Of a stretch of 64,000 nt of DNA, positions 50,150-59,267 are shown one piece after another. A program made the translations under genes and the position numbers. Source of the stretch: Bacillota bacterium. Its GTDB lineage: Bacteria; Bacillota; Clostridia; Lachnospirales; Lachnospiraceae. Where the stretch lies: the NCBI GenBank assembly GCA_023386815.1, contig JAEWIZ010000006.1:1-64000 (forward strand), in the 5' to 3' direction. A model generated the notes under the pieces. It searched no databases and had not been told where the DNA came from. It saw nothing but the letters and a program-made list of their open reading frames with translations. Position 1 is the stretch's first letter, and every line of letters starts with the position of its first letter.

Positions 50150-50509
50150 ATGGATGAAAGAAGAAAAGCGAAAAGAATGCCAATTACTCTGTCACTGGAG
50201 ATACTAAACTTATATAAACAGGATAATGTTCAGGTAAGTAATCTACATGCACCAATTGAAGTGGTAAACATTTCAAAAACTGGGATTGGGTTTGTGTCAG
50301 AAAGTGTTCTTCCCGTTGGTTATTATTTTAATGCTAATTTGAATCTTGGAAATAGTGATGATACCTTACATTGTGTAGTTAAGATAGTACGTAATCAACC
50401 GACAGAGGAAGACAAAAAGACCTTATACGGTTGTGAGTTTGTTGGAATGGCAACAGTGTTATCCTACGTATTTGACGACTATGATGATACGGTTAATAAT
50501 GAGCAATAA
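50150..50509 (+). CDS. PilZ-domain protein (putative c-di-GMP receptor)
   Basis: 119 residues from ATG 50150 (GGAGGG upstream; the frame runs to 50129). The N-terminal ERRKAKRMP supplies an RxxxR-like motif, and VVNISKTGIGF resembles the (D/N)xSxxG motif of PilZ beta-barrels; YGCEFVGM closes the domain. Both c-di-GMP-binding motifs are present in relaxed form. Target unknown: motility or polysaccharide export would be usual. It stands between gatB and the SLH protein gene, with its own promoter region and a terminator behind it. Confidence 0.75.
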   Translation: MDERRKAKRMPITLSLEILNLYKQDNVQVSNLHAPIEVVNISKTGIGFVSESVLPVGYYFNANLNLGNSDDTLHCVVKIVRNQPTEEDKKTLYGCEFVGMATVLSYVFDDYDDTVNNEQ

Positions 50510-50570
50510 TTTGTAATTCATAACAAGGAATCAACTTGCCCGGTTCCTAGTTTTATATAGCACGGAATAA

Positions 50571-50626
50571 GTGTAATCTTAAAGGATTTTGCTAGTGTAG
50601 CAAACCTTCAAGATTGCACTTTTTTT
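50571..50626 (+). terminator. Terminator after the PilZ gene
   Basis: GTGTAATCTT with AAGG and TTTGCTA pairs with TAGCAAA, CTT and AAGATTGCAC, then TTTTTTT. Confidence 0.88.
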
Positions 50627-50752
50627 GTGATTTTACGACTCCGTTTTGCCTCAGTGAGAAAACCTCATAAAACCATCACAATCAATACACAGAAAGTACA
50701 CAAAGTGTCATTAGTATTATTTGGTAAAGATATTTAGAGAAGGAGACGAGAT

Positions 50753-52624
50753 ATGCGAAAAAAGATAACTTATTTGTTGTGTATAGCAATCATGGTTGCA
50801 ATGAGTTTAACCCCACTCTCAGAGATGAATGCTTCAGCCGCCAGCCGTGCATCTGAAGTAATTAAGGCAATTGGAGTGATGAATACGGATAAGGGCAGTA
50901 CTGCTTCGGGTACAGACATAGTGACACGTTCTATGTTTTCTCAGATGCTAGTCAATCTGTCAACCTTACAAGATAATGTATCCAGTGAAAGTAATATAAC
51001 CTTATTCAAGGATGTGAAAAAGACCTATTGGGCAGCCGGCTACATACAGACTGTGGTTACCCAGGGATGGATGACCGGATATTTAGATGGTACCTATCGA
51101 CCCACCCAGGGGGTCAAGCTTCAAGAAGCAGTATATGGAGTTTTAAAACTATTGGGTTATAGTGATAGTGATTTCACCGGAAGTAAAATTAGTGCCATTA
51201 TGAAGTTGTATGAGTCAAAAAAGCTGAATGCAAATATTAGTAAGGCGAAAGCGGAGCAATTAACGGTAGATGACTGTATTAATTTATTCTACAATACCTT
51301 AAATGCAACCAATAAAGCAGGCACTGTATATGCAACGTCCTTAGGGTATACCTTGGATTCTAACGGGACTATTAATTACCTGTCCTTAATTAATAACGGG
51401 GTGAAGGGACCGGTTATCGCAAAGGGCGATTGGTCATCCCAAATCCCATTTACAGTATCAACAGCGAGTATTTATAAAAATGGAACAGCCTGCTCCTACT
51501 CAGACATTGACTCCTATGATGTGATTTATTATTCTACCAGCTTTAAAACCATCTGGGTATATGACGATAAGGCTACGGGAACGATTTCCTCTATCAATCC
51601 AAACTTTACCTCACCAACCTCTGTAACCATCCAAGGAACAGAATATAGCTTTGCTGACACTGACGTTGCCCTCAGATTCTCTGCAATGGGTGAGGTAAAG
51701 GAAGGTGATATTGTAACCCTGCTACTTGGTAAGGATGGTACGGTAGTGGATGTGCTTGCAATTGATGAGTACAATGTATCAATGGTTGGCTACGTACTAA
51801 GTACTGGGTCTCATCTTGTAGAAGATGAAAACGGTAGCTATCGTTATCAGGACTATGTAACCTTTGTGGATGCATCCGGTAATGAATACACCCAGGACTA
51901 TGATTCAGATCTTGTGTATCTGAGCGATGGAAGTCTGGTACAGGTGAAATTCGTAGATGGTGTGGCAAGTATTAGCAGCTATATCATGTCAACACCAAGC
52001 TTTTCAAATTTTACCTTCAGCAGTGATGGACTTTATTTAGGAAATACAAAATTGGCATCTGATATTAAGATCCTTGATTTAAAAAACGGAAATTATAAAA
52101 GTGTAAAGGCCGAACGATTGGCAGGCTCATCAATAGGCTCCTCCTCTATCCTATATTATGCCTTTAATAATGGCGGTCAGATATCAGAATTAATCTTAAA
52201 GGGCGTAACTGGTGATCTTGACTCTTATGGTATTTATACAGGTCTTACTTATTCCAATTCAGGAACTGTAACCTACCAATATATGATTAACGGAAAGTCG
52301 AATTCCACTTCGACAGATTCTCTAAGCTCTTTAAATATTACGGAGGGTCCGACCGGGTTTGTAATTTATGATGGCTCAGTCACCTCAAGCTATGCCTTGG
52401 CCGGTGTTAAGGTTTCCTCCATTGGTACCTCGACGGTTCTATCAAATACAACGAAGTATACCTTGGCAGATAATTACAGCGTTTATTTATACCTGGATGG
52501 AACCTATGTGCTAACGACTCTTGATAAGGTTAAAAATCTGACAAAATATACTGTGATGGCATATTATGACAAAACCATGTCAACCGGAGGAAGAGTCCGC
52601 GTTATCGTTGCAACTAGTAAATAA
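50753..52624 (+). CDS. Secreted S-layer homology (SLH) domain protein
   Basis: 623 residues with a signal peptide (MRKKITYLLCIAIMVAMSLT..., cleavage near ASA-A at about 28-31). SLH-type repeats follow to about residue 200: ITLFKDVKKTYWAAGYIQTV, QGWMTGYLDGTYRPTQGVKL and LQEAVYGVLKLLGY, which attach proteins to cell-wall polymers. The rest is beta-rich and Ser/Gly/Tyr-rich with no catalytic motif I recognise. It lies 44 bases before an exporter operon (adaptor, ATPase, permease) and may be co-transcribed, perhaps as a wall-anchored partner or substrate of that system. Confidence 0.85.
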   Translation: MRKKITYLLCIAIMVAMSLTPLSEMNASAASRASEVIKAIGVMNTDKGSTASGTDIVTRSMFSQMLVNLSTLQDNVSSESNITLFKDVKKTYWAAGYIQTVVTQGWMTGYLDGTYRPTQGVKLQEAVYGVLKLLGYSDSDFTGSKISAIMKLYESKKLNANISKAKAEQLTVDDCINLFYNTLNATNKAGTVYATSLGYTLDSNGTINYLSLINNGVKGPVIAKGDWSSQIPFTVSTASIYKNGTACSYSDIDSYDVIYYSTSFKTIWVYDDKATGTISSINPNFTSPTSVTIQGTEYSFADTDVALRFSAMGEVKEGDIVTLLLGKDGTVVDVLAIDEYNVSMVGYVLSTGSHLVEDENGSYRYQDYVTFVDASGNEYTQDYDSDLVYLSDGSLVQVKFVDGVASISSYIMSTPSFSNFTFSSDGLYLGNTKLASDIKILDLKNGNYKSVKAERLAGSSIGSSSILYYAFNNGGQISELILKGVTGDLDSYGIYTGLTYSNSGTVTYQYMINGKSNSTSTDSLSSLNITEGPTGFVIYDGSVTSSYALAGVKVSSIGTSTVLSNTTKYTLADNYSVYLYLDGTYVLTTLDKVKNLTKYTVMAYYDKTMSTGGRVRVIVATSK

Positions 52625-52668
52625 AGTCGAAACCTTAACTTGGTATAGACGTATCTATGGAGGTAAGA

Positions 52669-54477
52669 ATGAAGAAGCATTCCAAATTATTTAAAAAACT
52701 GTTAAAAGTGGGAGTCATACTTGCCGTACTGATTATAGCGGGTGTGATTGCCTTTGACACACTGATAGCACCTAAACTTATAGCGAAAGCTGGTAGTGAG
52801 AAGGCCGTGACTACAGCAAAGGTAGAAACTAGAGATATTCAGAATGTGTTATCATCTTCCGGTACAATTCAACCACTGGCAAGTTATGACGTAACCACCC
52901 TGGTATCAGGAGAAATTATCGCCGCTGATTTTGAAGAGGGTGATGTAGTTCAGCAAGGACAGGTATTATATCAGATTGCAACGGATAATCTGGATTCTGA
53001 TATTGAAAATGCCGAGACAACACTGAGTAGAACGAAAAAAGAGTATACAAAAGCGGAAAACAGCTATCAGGAGGCTCAGGAAAGGTATATTGAGGCACAG
53101 AAAGATTATAAAGAGGCTGTATCCGAATACAGTGATGTGAATGTACTATCTACAGAAACGGGTATTATCACTAAGGTCTATGTGAAGGCCGGGGATAGTG
53201 TTTTGGCAGGCAGCCAAATAGCTGATATCTATGATAATAGCACTATGGTACTAACAGTTCCTTTTAGCTCTGCAGACGTTAGCTCCACCATGGTAGGAAA
53301 GACTGCTACAATCACAATTGACGAAACCTTTGAAGCCATGAAGGGAAAGGTAACAAAGGTAAGCAGTATAGAGAAAGCATTAACCGGCAATCGTGTAGTC
53401 AAGGAAGTGACGATTGAAGTAGCGAATCCGGGGGGGATTACAGAGACAACAACAGCAAGTGCTAATATTGGAAGTATTTATAGTATGGATTCCGGCACCT
53501 TTGCAGTAAAGACAAATACTGCTATTACTTCGGATTTATCAGGCGAAATAGGATTTTTAAATGTTGAAGAGGGTGGTAAGGTAAGCGAAGGAGATGTGGT
53601 GCTTGTTATCAGTAAGGATTCCGTGGAGGATAAGTTAAAATCCTATTTAGATGCCATAGAATCAGCTCAGGATGGAATAGATAATGCAAAGGATACTCTG
53701 GAAAGTAAACAGGAAGCTATTGAGGATGCCCAGTCATCTCTTCAGGATATCATAGATACCAGGACGGATTATAGTATTACCTCTCCGGTTACCGGTAAGG
53801 TAATAGCTAAGAATTCCTTAAAGGGAGATACTGTTAGTAGTAATAATGGCGGAAGTTCCTCCTCACTATGCACCATTTATGATTTATCAGCAGTGACCTT
53901 TGATATGTACGTAGATGAATTGGATGTTATGACAGTAGCGGTAGGACAGGAGGTTAATATCACCGCTGATGCACTGGAAGATGTAGAGATCAACGGAGTG
54001 GTTACAAATATTAGTTTAGAAAGTACAACTAGCCAGGGCGTAACACAGTATCCCGTAACAGTTCGGATTGATGACGTTGGAGATCTGCTTCCAGGTATGA
54101 ATGTTACCGGTGAAATCGTGATTGATAAAGCGGAAGGAGTTTTGGCAATTCCGAGTGATGCACTACAGCGTGGAGATACGGTTTATGTAAAGGATGATTC
54201 CATTACAGAAGCAAAGGGAGATGTTCCTGCTGGTTTTAAAGCAGTTCAGGTTACAACAGGTATCACCGATGGAGATTATATTGAGATTCAAAGCGGCTTG
54301 TCAGGAAATGAGGAAATTTATGTGAGAAGGACTACAACAAGCATAAACTCGGATATGATGCAGTTTAACATAGGCGGAGGAATGCCAGCTGGAGGAGGAA
54401 TGCCTTCAGGAGGAATGCCATCGAGAGGCAGCAGCGTAGGAAGACAAAGTGGCGGTGGTGGATTCCCATCGAACTAG
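52669..54477 (+). CDS. MacA/HlyD-type membrane-fusion (adaptor) protein with two lipoyl/hairpin units
   Basis: 602 residues from ATG 52669 (GGAGGT upstream). A signal anchor (residues about 12-34) is followed by barrel and lipoyl domains. Unusually there are two copies of the lipoyl-plus-coiled-coil hairpin: SGEIIAADFEEGDVVQQGQV with helices about 110-150, and SGEIGFLNVEEGGKVSEGDV with helices about 320-365. The end is a Gly/Met/Pro/Ser-rich tail (MPAGGGMPSGGMPSRGSS). Partner ATPase and permease follow directly. In a monoderm it cannot reach an outer membrane channel, so it may guide substrate across the wall. Confidence 0.88.
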   Translation: MKKHSKLFKKLLKVGVILAVLIIAGVIAFDTLIAPKLIAKAGSEKAVTTAKVETRDIQNVLSSSGTIQPLASYDVTTLVSGEIIAADFEEGDVVQQGQVLYQIATDNLDSDIENAETTLSRTKKEYTKAENSYQEAQERYIEAQKDYKEAVSEYSDVNVLSTETGIITKVYVKAGDSVLAGSQIADIYDNSTMVLTVPFSSADVSSTMVGKTATITIDETFEAMKGKVTKVSSIEKALTGNRVVKEVTIEVANPGGITETTTASANIGSIYSMDSGTFAVKTNTAITSDLSGEIGFLNVEEGGKVSEGDVVLVISKDSVEDKLKSYLDAIESAQDGIDNAKDTLESKQEAIEDAQSSLQDIIDTRTDYSITSPVTGKVIAKNSLKGDTVSSNNGGSSSSLCTIYDLSAVTFDMYVDELDVMTVAVGQEVNITADALEDVEINGVVTNISLESTTSQGVTQYPVTVRIDDVGDLLPGMNVTGEIVIDKAEGVLAIPSDALQRGDTVYVKDDSITEAKGDVPAGFKAVQVTTGITDGDYIEIQSGLSGNEEIYVRRTTTSINSDMMQFNIGGGMPAGGGMPSGGMPSRGSSVGRQSGGGGFPSN

Positions 54478-54486
54478 GAGGAATGG

Positions 54487-55242
54487 ATGATGAATGTAAA
54501 GAGAAAGAAGAATCAGGCTGAAGAGAAATTCGTTGGGCCGCTCATCCAATTGATTGATATTCATAAGGTATATTACATGGGTAGCTCTGAGATCTATGCA
54601 AATCACGGAATCAATCTGGAGATCAATGAGGGAGAATTTGTCGCCATCATTGGAAAATCCGGTAGTGGCAAATCTACAATTATGAATATCATAGGAGCCT
54701 TGGATGTTCCAACCTCTGGACAATACATTCTTAAGGGCAAGGATGTTAGCAAGATGAATGATAATGAGCTGGCAACCATCAGGAATAAAATGATCGGATT
54801 CATTTTTCAGCAGTATAATCTACTCACCAAGGAACGATTAATTAATAATGTTGCCTTACCCCTGCTATATTCCGGCATGGGTAAGGAGGAGAGACATAAA
54901 AGAGCGATGGAGGCTTTGAAAAAGGTAGATATTGCTGATAAGTATAGAAACTTTCCAAATCAGATGTCCGGTGGGCAGCAGCAAAGAGGAGCTGTTGCCA
55001 GAGCACTAGTGACAAACCCTTCCTTGATCTTAGCAGATGAACCGACCGGTGCATTGGATTCTAGAACAAGCGATGAACTTTTGAATTTCTTAAAGCAACT
55101 GAATAACGAAGGGAATACAATTGTACTGATTACTCATGACCGTTCAGTAGCAGAAAAGGCGAATCGAATTGTGAGCATACAAGATGGTAAAATAACCTTT
55201 GATGGAAATGTGGATGAATATAGGAAGCAGGTAGCAGGATGA
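54487..55242 (+). CDS. MacB/LolD-type ABC transporter ATPase
   Basis: 251 residues. Walker A GKSGSGKST near residue 57, Q-loop FIFQQYNLLT, signature MSGGQQQRGA, Walker B LILADEPTGALDS, and H-loop ITHDRS. An extended N-terminus of about 20 basic residues precedes the domain. GGAGG lies 8-9 bases before ATG 54487, with a second in-frame ATG next to it. It is flanked by the adaptor (9 bases upstream) and the permease (ATGA overlap), so it powers that complex. Confidence 0.92.
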   Translation: MMNVKRKKNQAEEKFVGPLIQLIDIHKVYYMGSSEIYANHGINLEINEGEFVAIIGKSGSGKSTIMNIIGALDVPTSGQYILKGKDVSKMNDNELATIRNKMIGFIFQQYNLLTKERLINNVALPLLYSGMGKEERHKRAMEALKKVDIADKYRNFPNQMSGGQQQRGAVARALVTNPSLILADEPTGALDSRTSDELLNFLKQLNNEGNTIVLITHDRSVAEKANRIVSIQDGKITFDGNVDEYRKQVAG

Positions 55243-56411
55243 AACTAGGTCAAGCATTTAAATTAGCCTGGCAGTGTATCTTAGGAAGTAAAATGCGTTC
55301 CTTCCTTACAATGCTGGGTATGATTATCGGTGTTGGTTCCGTAATTACCTTGCTTGGCTTAATGCAAGGAGTTACGAACTATTTAATTGATACTTTTTCT
55401 GAAATGGGAACAAACATCATCTCTGTGACGGTAAAAAATACGGATACACGTGTTGTGGATGTAGATGATGTTTACGAATTTACAGACGAAAACAGTGCAA
55501 TCTTTACAGGTGTTACACCTTCTGTTGCTTCTAGCTATACAGTAAAGAACGCAAGTACTTCCGTATCTACTACTGTCACTGGTGTTGGTGAAGATTATTT
55601 GGAGCTGAACAGCATTGATCTGGCTTGGGGGCGATCCGTTTCCTATGCTGATATTAAGAATCGGTATAATGCATGTGTGCTGGGTACTTATATCGTAGAT
55701 GAACTGTATGATGGAAAGATTAGTGCGGGAGATACCATCAGAATTGACGGGCAGATATTTACCATTGTGGGGGTACTAGAAGAACAGGATGATTCTACGG
55801 AGGGTTCCACGGATGATTGTATCTATATACCATATTCCGTAGCATGTCGTCTGGCAGGTAGTACTAATATTTCAAGTTATACCTTTGTTGTCAATGACAC
55901 GGAGTTGGTGACAGCGGGGGAAAATCTGTTGGATAACTATCTTTATAATATTCTTAAGAGTGAAGATCTTTATAATGTTAGGAGTATGACAGAGCTTTTG
56001 GAGACGATTAACTCCATGACTACCTTAATGTCCACGATACTGGGTGGAATAGCTGGTATTTCCTTGCTGGTTGCAGGTATTGGAATTATGAATATCATGC
56101 TGGTATCCGTAGTGGAAAGAACGAAGGAAATCGGTATCCGTAAGTCCTTAGGCGCAAAGCGAAGAGATATTATGTGGCAGTTTGTAATTGAGGCCACCTC
56201 CATCAGCATGCTAGGCGGCCTCATCGGAGTAGTCATAGGTTATGTGGCAACCGTAACTCTTGGTAATGTGTTTGGAGTTGATGCAGCCCCGACAATGAAT
56301 TCCATAATACTGGCTTTTGGTGTATCGGCGGCAATCGGGATTGGATTTGGGTATGCACCGGCTAATAAGGCGGCTAAGCTTAATCCGATTGATGCGCTGA
56401 GAAGTGAATAG
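55239..56411 (+). CDS. MacB/FtsX-type ABC transporter permease
   Basis: 390 residues with the four-helix MacB layout: first helix in MLGMIIGVGSVITLLGLMQG (about 27-47), a roughly 220-residue extracytoplasmic domain, and three C-terminal helices (GIAGISLLVAGIGIMNIMLV and two more) ending LNPIDALRSE. The conserved ERTKEIGIRKSLGAKRRDI coupling segment follows the second helix. It starts inside the ATPase stop (4-base overlap). Likely exports a peptide, antibiotic or glycolipid with the double-hairpin adaptor. Confidence 0.92.
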   Translation: MKLGQAFKLAWQCILGSKMRSFLTMLGMIIGVGSVITLLGLMQGVTNYLIDTFSEMGTNIISVTVKNTDTRVVDVDDVYEFTDENSAIFTGVTPSVASSYTVKNASTSVSTTVTGVGEDYLELNSIDLAWGRSVSYADIKNRYNACVLGTYIVDELYDGKISAGDTIRIDGQIFTIVGVLEEQDDSTEGSTDDCIYIPYSVACRLAGSTNISSYTFVVNDTELVTAGENLLDNYLYNILKSEDLYNVRSMTELLETINSMTTLMSTILGGIAGISLLVAGIGIMNIMLVSVVERTKEIGIRKSLGAKRRDIMWQFVIEATSISMLGGLIGVVIGYVATVTLGNVFGVDAAPTMNSIILAFGVSAAIGIGFGYAPANKAAKLNPIDALRSE

Positions 56412-56430
56412 CATAGCGATGGAATTTTAA

Positions 56431-56536
56431 GGCTGTTGCTGATAGGTTACGAAGCGGAAGGACTAGTAGCTCCCCACACAGCGTATTAAGGGGAGCTACT
56501 AGTCCTTCCTTTGATGTATGCTTTGTTGCAACAGCC
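56431..56536. repeat. Nested inverted repeat after the exporter operon
   Basis: An inner perfect 20-base-pair stem (56456-56475 with 56490-56509, GGAAGGACTAGTAGCTCCCC and its complement) lies within an outer 9-base pair, GGCTGTTGC (56431-56439) and GCAACAGCC (56528-56536). No T-run follows, so this is larger than a simple terminator. It may be a miniature inverted-repeat element or a strong processing/termination structure. The remainder of 56412-56698 has only GATAGA-type low-complexity sequence. Confidence 0.7.
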
Positions 56537-56698
56537 AGCGTTAGGTATGATTATGGTGTGGTGATGGATGGGTAGAGAATAGATGGATAGAAGATAGATA
56601 GATATCTTAGCGGAGTCGGTACTTTTTGACGTATATTTTTTTGCGCTATGAAATAATATTGGTTAGGGATTAAAAATAGAATTTTGAATGGAGAGTAA

Positions 56699-57508
56699 AT
56701 GGGGAATCTAATTCAATATGGAAGAGAAATAGCAGAGTTTGATGGGGATTCTATTTATGATATGTCATGGATTTCAAATCGTGTAGGAACCTTTAATTCT
56801 TATGGAAGTATTACTAGTAACTATGCAGATTGCCTTGGATATAGTTTTGATGATAAGGGTCAGATATTTTACAACTATGATATGATCGCCTATTGTGAGG
56901 ATGGTAAAATTATTAAATGGATAGGTGGGGATACCATTGCTTATTATGAAGGAGATATCCGGGGAGCTGCGGCAGCTGCCATTGTTTTTCTATTTGCACC
57001 TAAAAACGCGGATGAATTTGTAACGAGAGAAAGTGCAGCAGTATCCTCAGAGCAAACTGAGAAGACACAGATTACTTATGGTACTGGTGGTGGAACGATA
57101 AATAGAAGGGGCGCACGTGGTTGTAGTGTTTTTTTGGATCTGATCTTTTCCATGATAAGTTTGGTATTGTGGTATTTTGTTTTTACAAGTTCAGATACCG
57201 CATTGGATCACAAAATTTCGTTAGTGATTTCGGTAATTATTCTTGTATGTCTTTTACTGAATGCTTTTGTTTTTCGAAGTAAGGATTTTGCTTCGATCTA
57301 CTTTTCTACTGTGATAATTACATCCATCATTTGTATTATTATAAGCACCTTTTTTGATAATGCTGGTTATTCTATTGTTATGGCATTTATTATATCACTG
57401 ATTTGTGTGCCGATAGTTATTGCTGGACTCTGCTATATTCCATCATTAGCTACTTGTTTATTAATTAAGCTGGGTAATCATTTTTTATCTAGAAGGCATA
57501 AGGGATAG
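56699..57508 (+). CDS. Unknown protein: beta-repeat N-terminus with C-terminal membrane helices
   Basis: 269 residues. The first 85 residues are made of short glycine-turn repeats (YGREIAEFDGDSIYD, YGSITSNYADC, FDDKGQIFYNYD, CEDGKIIKWIGGD, then YYEGD). They resemble small beta-flower-type repeat domains, but I cannot name the family firmly. A Gly/Thr linker (YGTGGGTINRRGARG) leads to about four hydrophobic helices between residues 145 and 255. No signal peptide. It is a lone gene with its own ribosome site (GGAGAG). Function unknown. Confidence 0.6.
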   Translation: MGNLIQYGREIAEFDGDSIYDMSWISNRVGTFNSYGSITSNYADCLGYSFDDKGQIFYNYDMIAYCEDGKIIKWIGGDTIAYYEGDIRGAAAAAIVFLFAPKNADEFVTRESAAVSSEQTEKTQITYGTGGGTINRRGARGCSVFLDLIFSMISLVLWYFVFTSSDTALDHKISLVISVIILVCLLLNAFVFRSKDFASIYFSTVIITSIICIIISTFFDNAGYSIVMAFIISLICVPIVIAGLCYIPSLATCLLIKLGNHFLSRRHKG

Positions 57509-57666
57509 CACTTGATTTTCAGTATTAAGAAACAAATTATTCTGGTAAGTTTATGCTGTTTGATGTATTATTTTAATGATACTAAGAAGCGTGAGAAATG
57601 GGATTATCATTACTAATTGTGCTCATGGCTTTATGAGATTTAAAGCTTATTTTTGAGGAGGATAAA

Positions 57667-57705
57667 ATGATTCTTTGTATTGCATTTGCTCCATGCAAGG
57701 TCTGA
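57667..57705 (+). CDS. Putative 12-residue regulatory leader peptide (MILCIAFAPCKV)
   Basis: A short ORF with an excellent ribosome site, GAGGAGG at 57655-57661, 5 bases before the ATG, ending TGA at 57703-57705. It lies 88 bases before an MFS exporter gene, and its coding bases pair with the exporter's ribosome site. The layout is that of leader peptides controlling antibiotic-resistance genes, where drug-stalled ribosomes open the downstream site. The IAFA stretch is loosely like known macrolide stalling motifs, but stalling is inferred. Confidence 0.6.
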   Translation: MILCIAFAPCKV

Positions 57706-57790
57706 CAGGACAAACTCGCATGGAGATATGATATTGTCCGGTGGACTTTGCATCTTAACAAATATCTAATTAATTTGAAGGAGCAAAGTC
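57685..57790 (+). promoter_or_regulatory. Translational attenuator over the MFS ribosome site
   Basis: Competing pairings: CTCCATGC (57689-57696, inside the leader ORF) with GCATGGAG (57718-57725); GGACAA (57708-57713) with TTGTCC (57734-57739); GACTTTGC (57744-57751) with GCAAAGTC (57783-57790); and TTTGCTCC (57685-57692, leader ORF) with GGAGCAAA (57780-57787), which contains the MFS ribosome site. The last two exclude each other and both hinder initiation; a stalled ribosome on the leader would change the fold. Confidence 0.6.
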
Positions 57791-57793
57791 AAA

Positions 57794-59086
57794 ATGAATT
57801 CAATTAAAACATTTGTAAAAGAGTTACACGATTTTCTTATTTTGTGGTTGACACAGTCCTTTTCGTCATTGGGAAGTTCCATGACGAATTTTGCACTGGT
57901 GATATGGTCCTATCAGCAATATGGCTCCGCTTTGCAAACAGCATTGCTTGCTATTTGTTCCTATGTACCTTATGTACTGATGAGTATTTTTGCAGGTGCA
58001 CTAAGTGATCGCTGGAATAAAAAGAGTTGTATGCTTTTCTGTGATAGCTTCGCGGCGGGATGCTCGGTTATTGTACTGGTTCTGCTTCAGGCAGGCAAAC
58101 TAGAATTATGGCATCTGTACTTTTTAAATGGAATAAACGGTTTGATGAACACAGTTCAGCAGCCGGCTGCTGATGTAACAACAAGCCTGTTGACTCCTAA
58201 AAAGTACTATCAAAGAGTTAGCGGAATGCGATCGTTTTCCAATGCCCTTGTCACTGTAATCACACCGGTCTTGGCAACTGCATTCCTATCCTTGTTCAGT
58301 ATAGAGCTGGTTATTGTATTTGACTTATTTAGTTTTGGTATGGCTTTTGTCTCATTATTGTTCTTTGTGAAAATTCCTGAGTTAAAAAAGGATGATGAAG
58401 CAAAGGAAACGATACTTAGATCAGCAAAAGCGGGAGTGCATTATTTAATACAGCATCGAGGAATTCTTGATTTAATCCTGTTTCTGGCAGCAATTAATTT
58501 GATTGCTTCCGTATATAACGCTGCACTTCCAGCCATGATTTTATCAAAACAAGCAGGAAATGAAGTGGGTTTGGGACTTGTAAATATGACGGCAGGGCTA
58601 GCAACCTTGGCAGGAAGTTTGATGGTTTCCTTCTTACCTGCCCCTAAGAGTAGGATTCGAGTGATATGTAATACTCTTTTGTTTTCCATGAGCACGGAAA
58701 ATTTCTTTTTAGCCTTTGGAGCCTCAACACCTGTATGGTGTATTGGGGCTGTGCTAGGGTGGATTGCTATACCGATCATGGGGGCAAATATGGATGTGCT
58801 TTTGAGAAATAAGATACCCATAGAAATGCAGGGACGTGTTTACTCGGCTCGAAATACCTTGCAGTTTTTTACGATTCCAATCGGATATTTTCTGGGTGGG
58901 GTTTTGGTCGATCAAATATTTGAGCCTCTGATGAAGGTGCAGAAACCGGATAGTTTACCGGTGATCCTATTTGGAAGTGGAAAAGGATCTGGTGCAGCAT
59001 TGTTGTTTTTTGTTCTTGCATTTGCAGGTATTGCGGTTTGCGTAATTTTTAGAAAAGATGTTCATATCTGGCAATTAGATAAGTAA
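57794..59086 (+). CDS. MFS efflux transporter (MFS_3 / macrolide-efflux-like)
   Basis: 430 residues with 12 predicted membrane helices. The motif A-like loop AGALSDRWNKKSCML between helices 2 and 3 marks the family, and the N-terminal DFLILWLTQSFSSLGSSMTN is typical of MefA/EntS-type exporters. The end is a short hydrophilic tail. Ribosome site AAGGAG 10 bases before ATG 57794 lies inside the attenuator structure. Leader-peptide control hints at a ribosome-targeting drug as substrate and inducer; the exact drug is not known. A terminator follows. Confidence 0.88.
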   Translation: MNSIKTFVKELHDFLILWLTQSFSSLGSSMTNFALVIWSYQQYGSALQTALLAICSYVPYVLMSIFAGALSDRWNKKSCMLFCDSFAAGCSVIVLVLLQAGKLELWHLYFLNGINGLMNTVQQPAADVTTSLLTPKKYYQRVSGMRSFSNALVTVITPVLATAFLSLFSIELVIVFDLFSFGMAFVSLLFFVKIPELKKDDEAKETILRSAKAGVHYLIQHRGILDLILFLAAINLIASVYNAALPAMILSKQAGNEVGLGLVNMTAGLATLAGSLMVSFLPAPKSRIRVICNTLLFSMSTENFFLAFGASTPVWCIGAVLGWIAIPIMGANMDVLLRNKIPIEMQGRVYSARNTLQFFTIPIGYFLGGVLVDQIFEPLMKVQKPDSLPVILFGSGKGSGAALLFFVLAFAGIAVCVIFRKDVHIWQLDK

Positions 59087-59091
59087 TCATA

Positions 59092-59131
59092 GAAACCTAT
59101 CAACGATCAAAACACAGTTGATAGGTTTTCC
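59092..59131 (+). terminator. Terminator after the MFS gene
   Basis: AAACCTATCAAC pairs with GTTGATAGGTTT (ending 59128), followed by TCCTTTG. Confidence 0.8.
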
Positions 59132-59267
59132 TTTGAAGTATGAAATATAACAAATACATAATTGTAATATTGGTGGCGATTATTGAAAAGGTGATGTAAA
59201 ATGGAAATAATATAAATTATAGACCAATGAATATTACAATAAAAAGGAAGTAACACCTGGAGGGATT

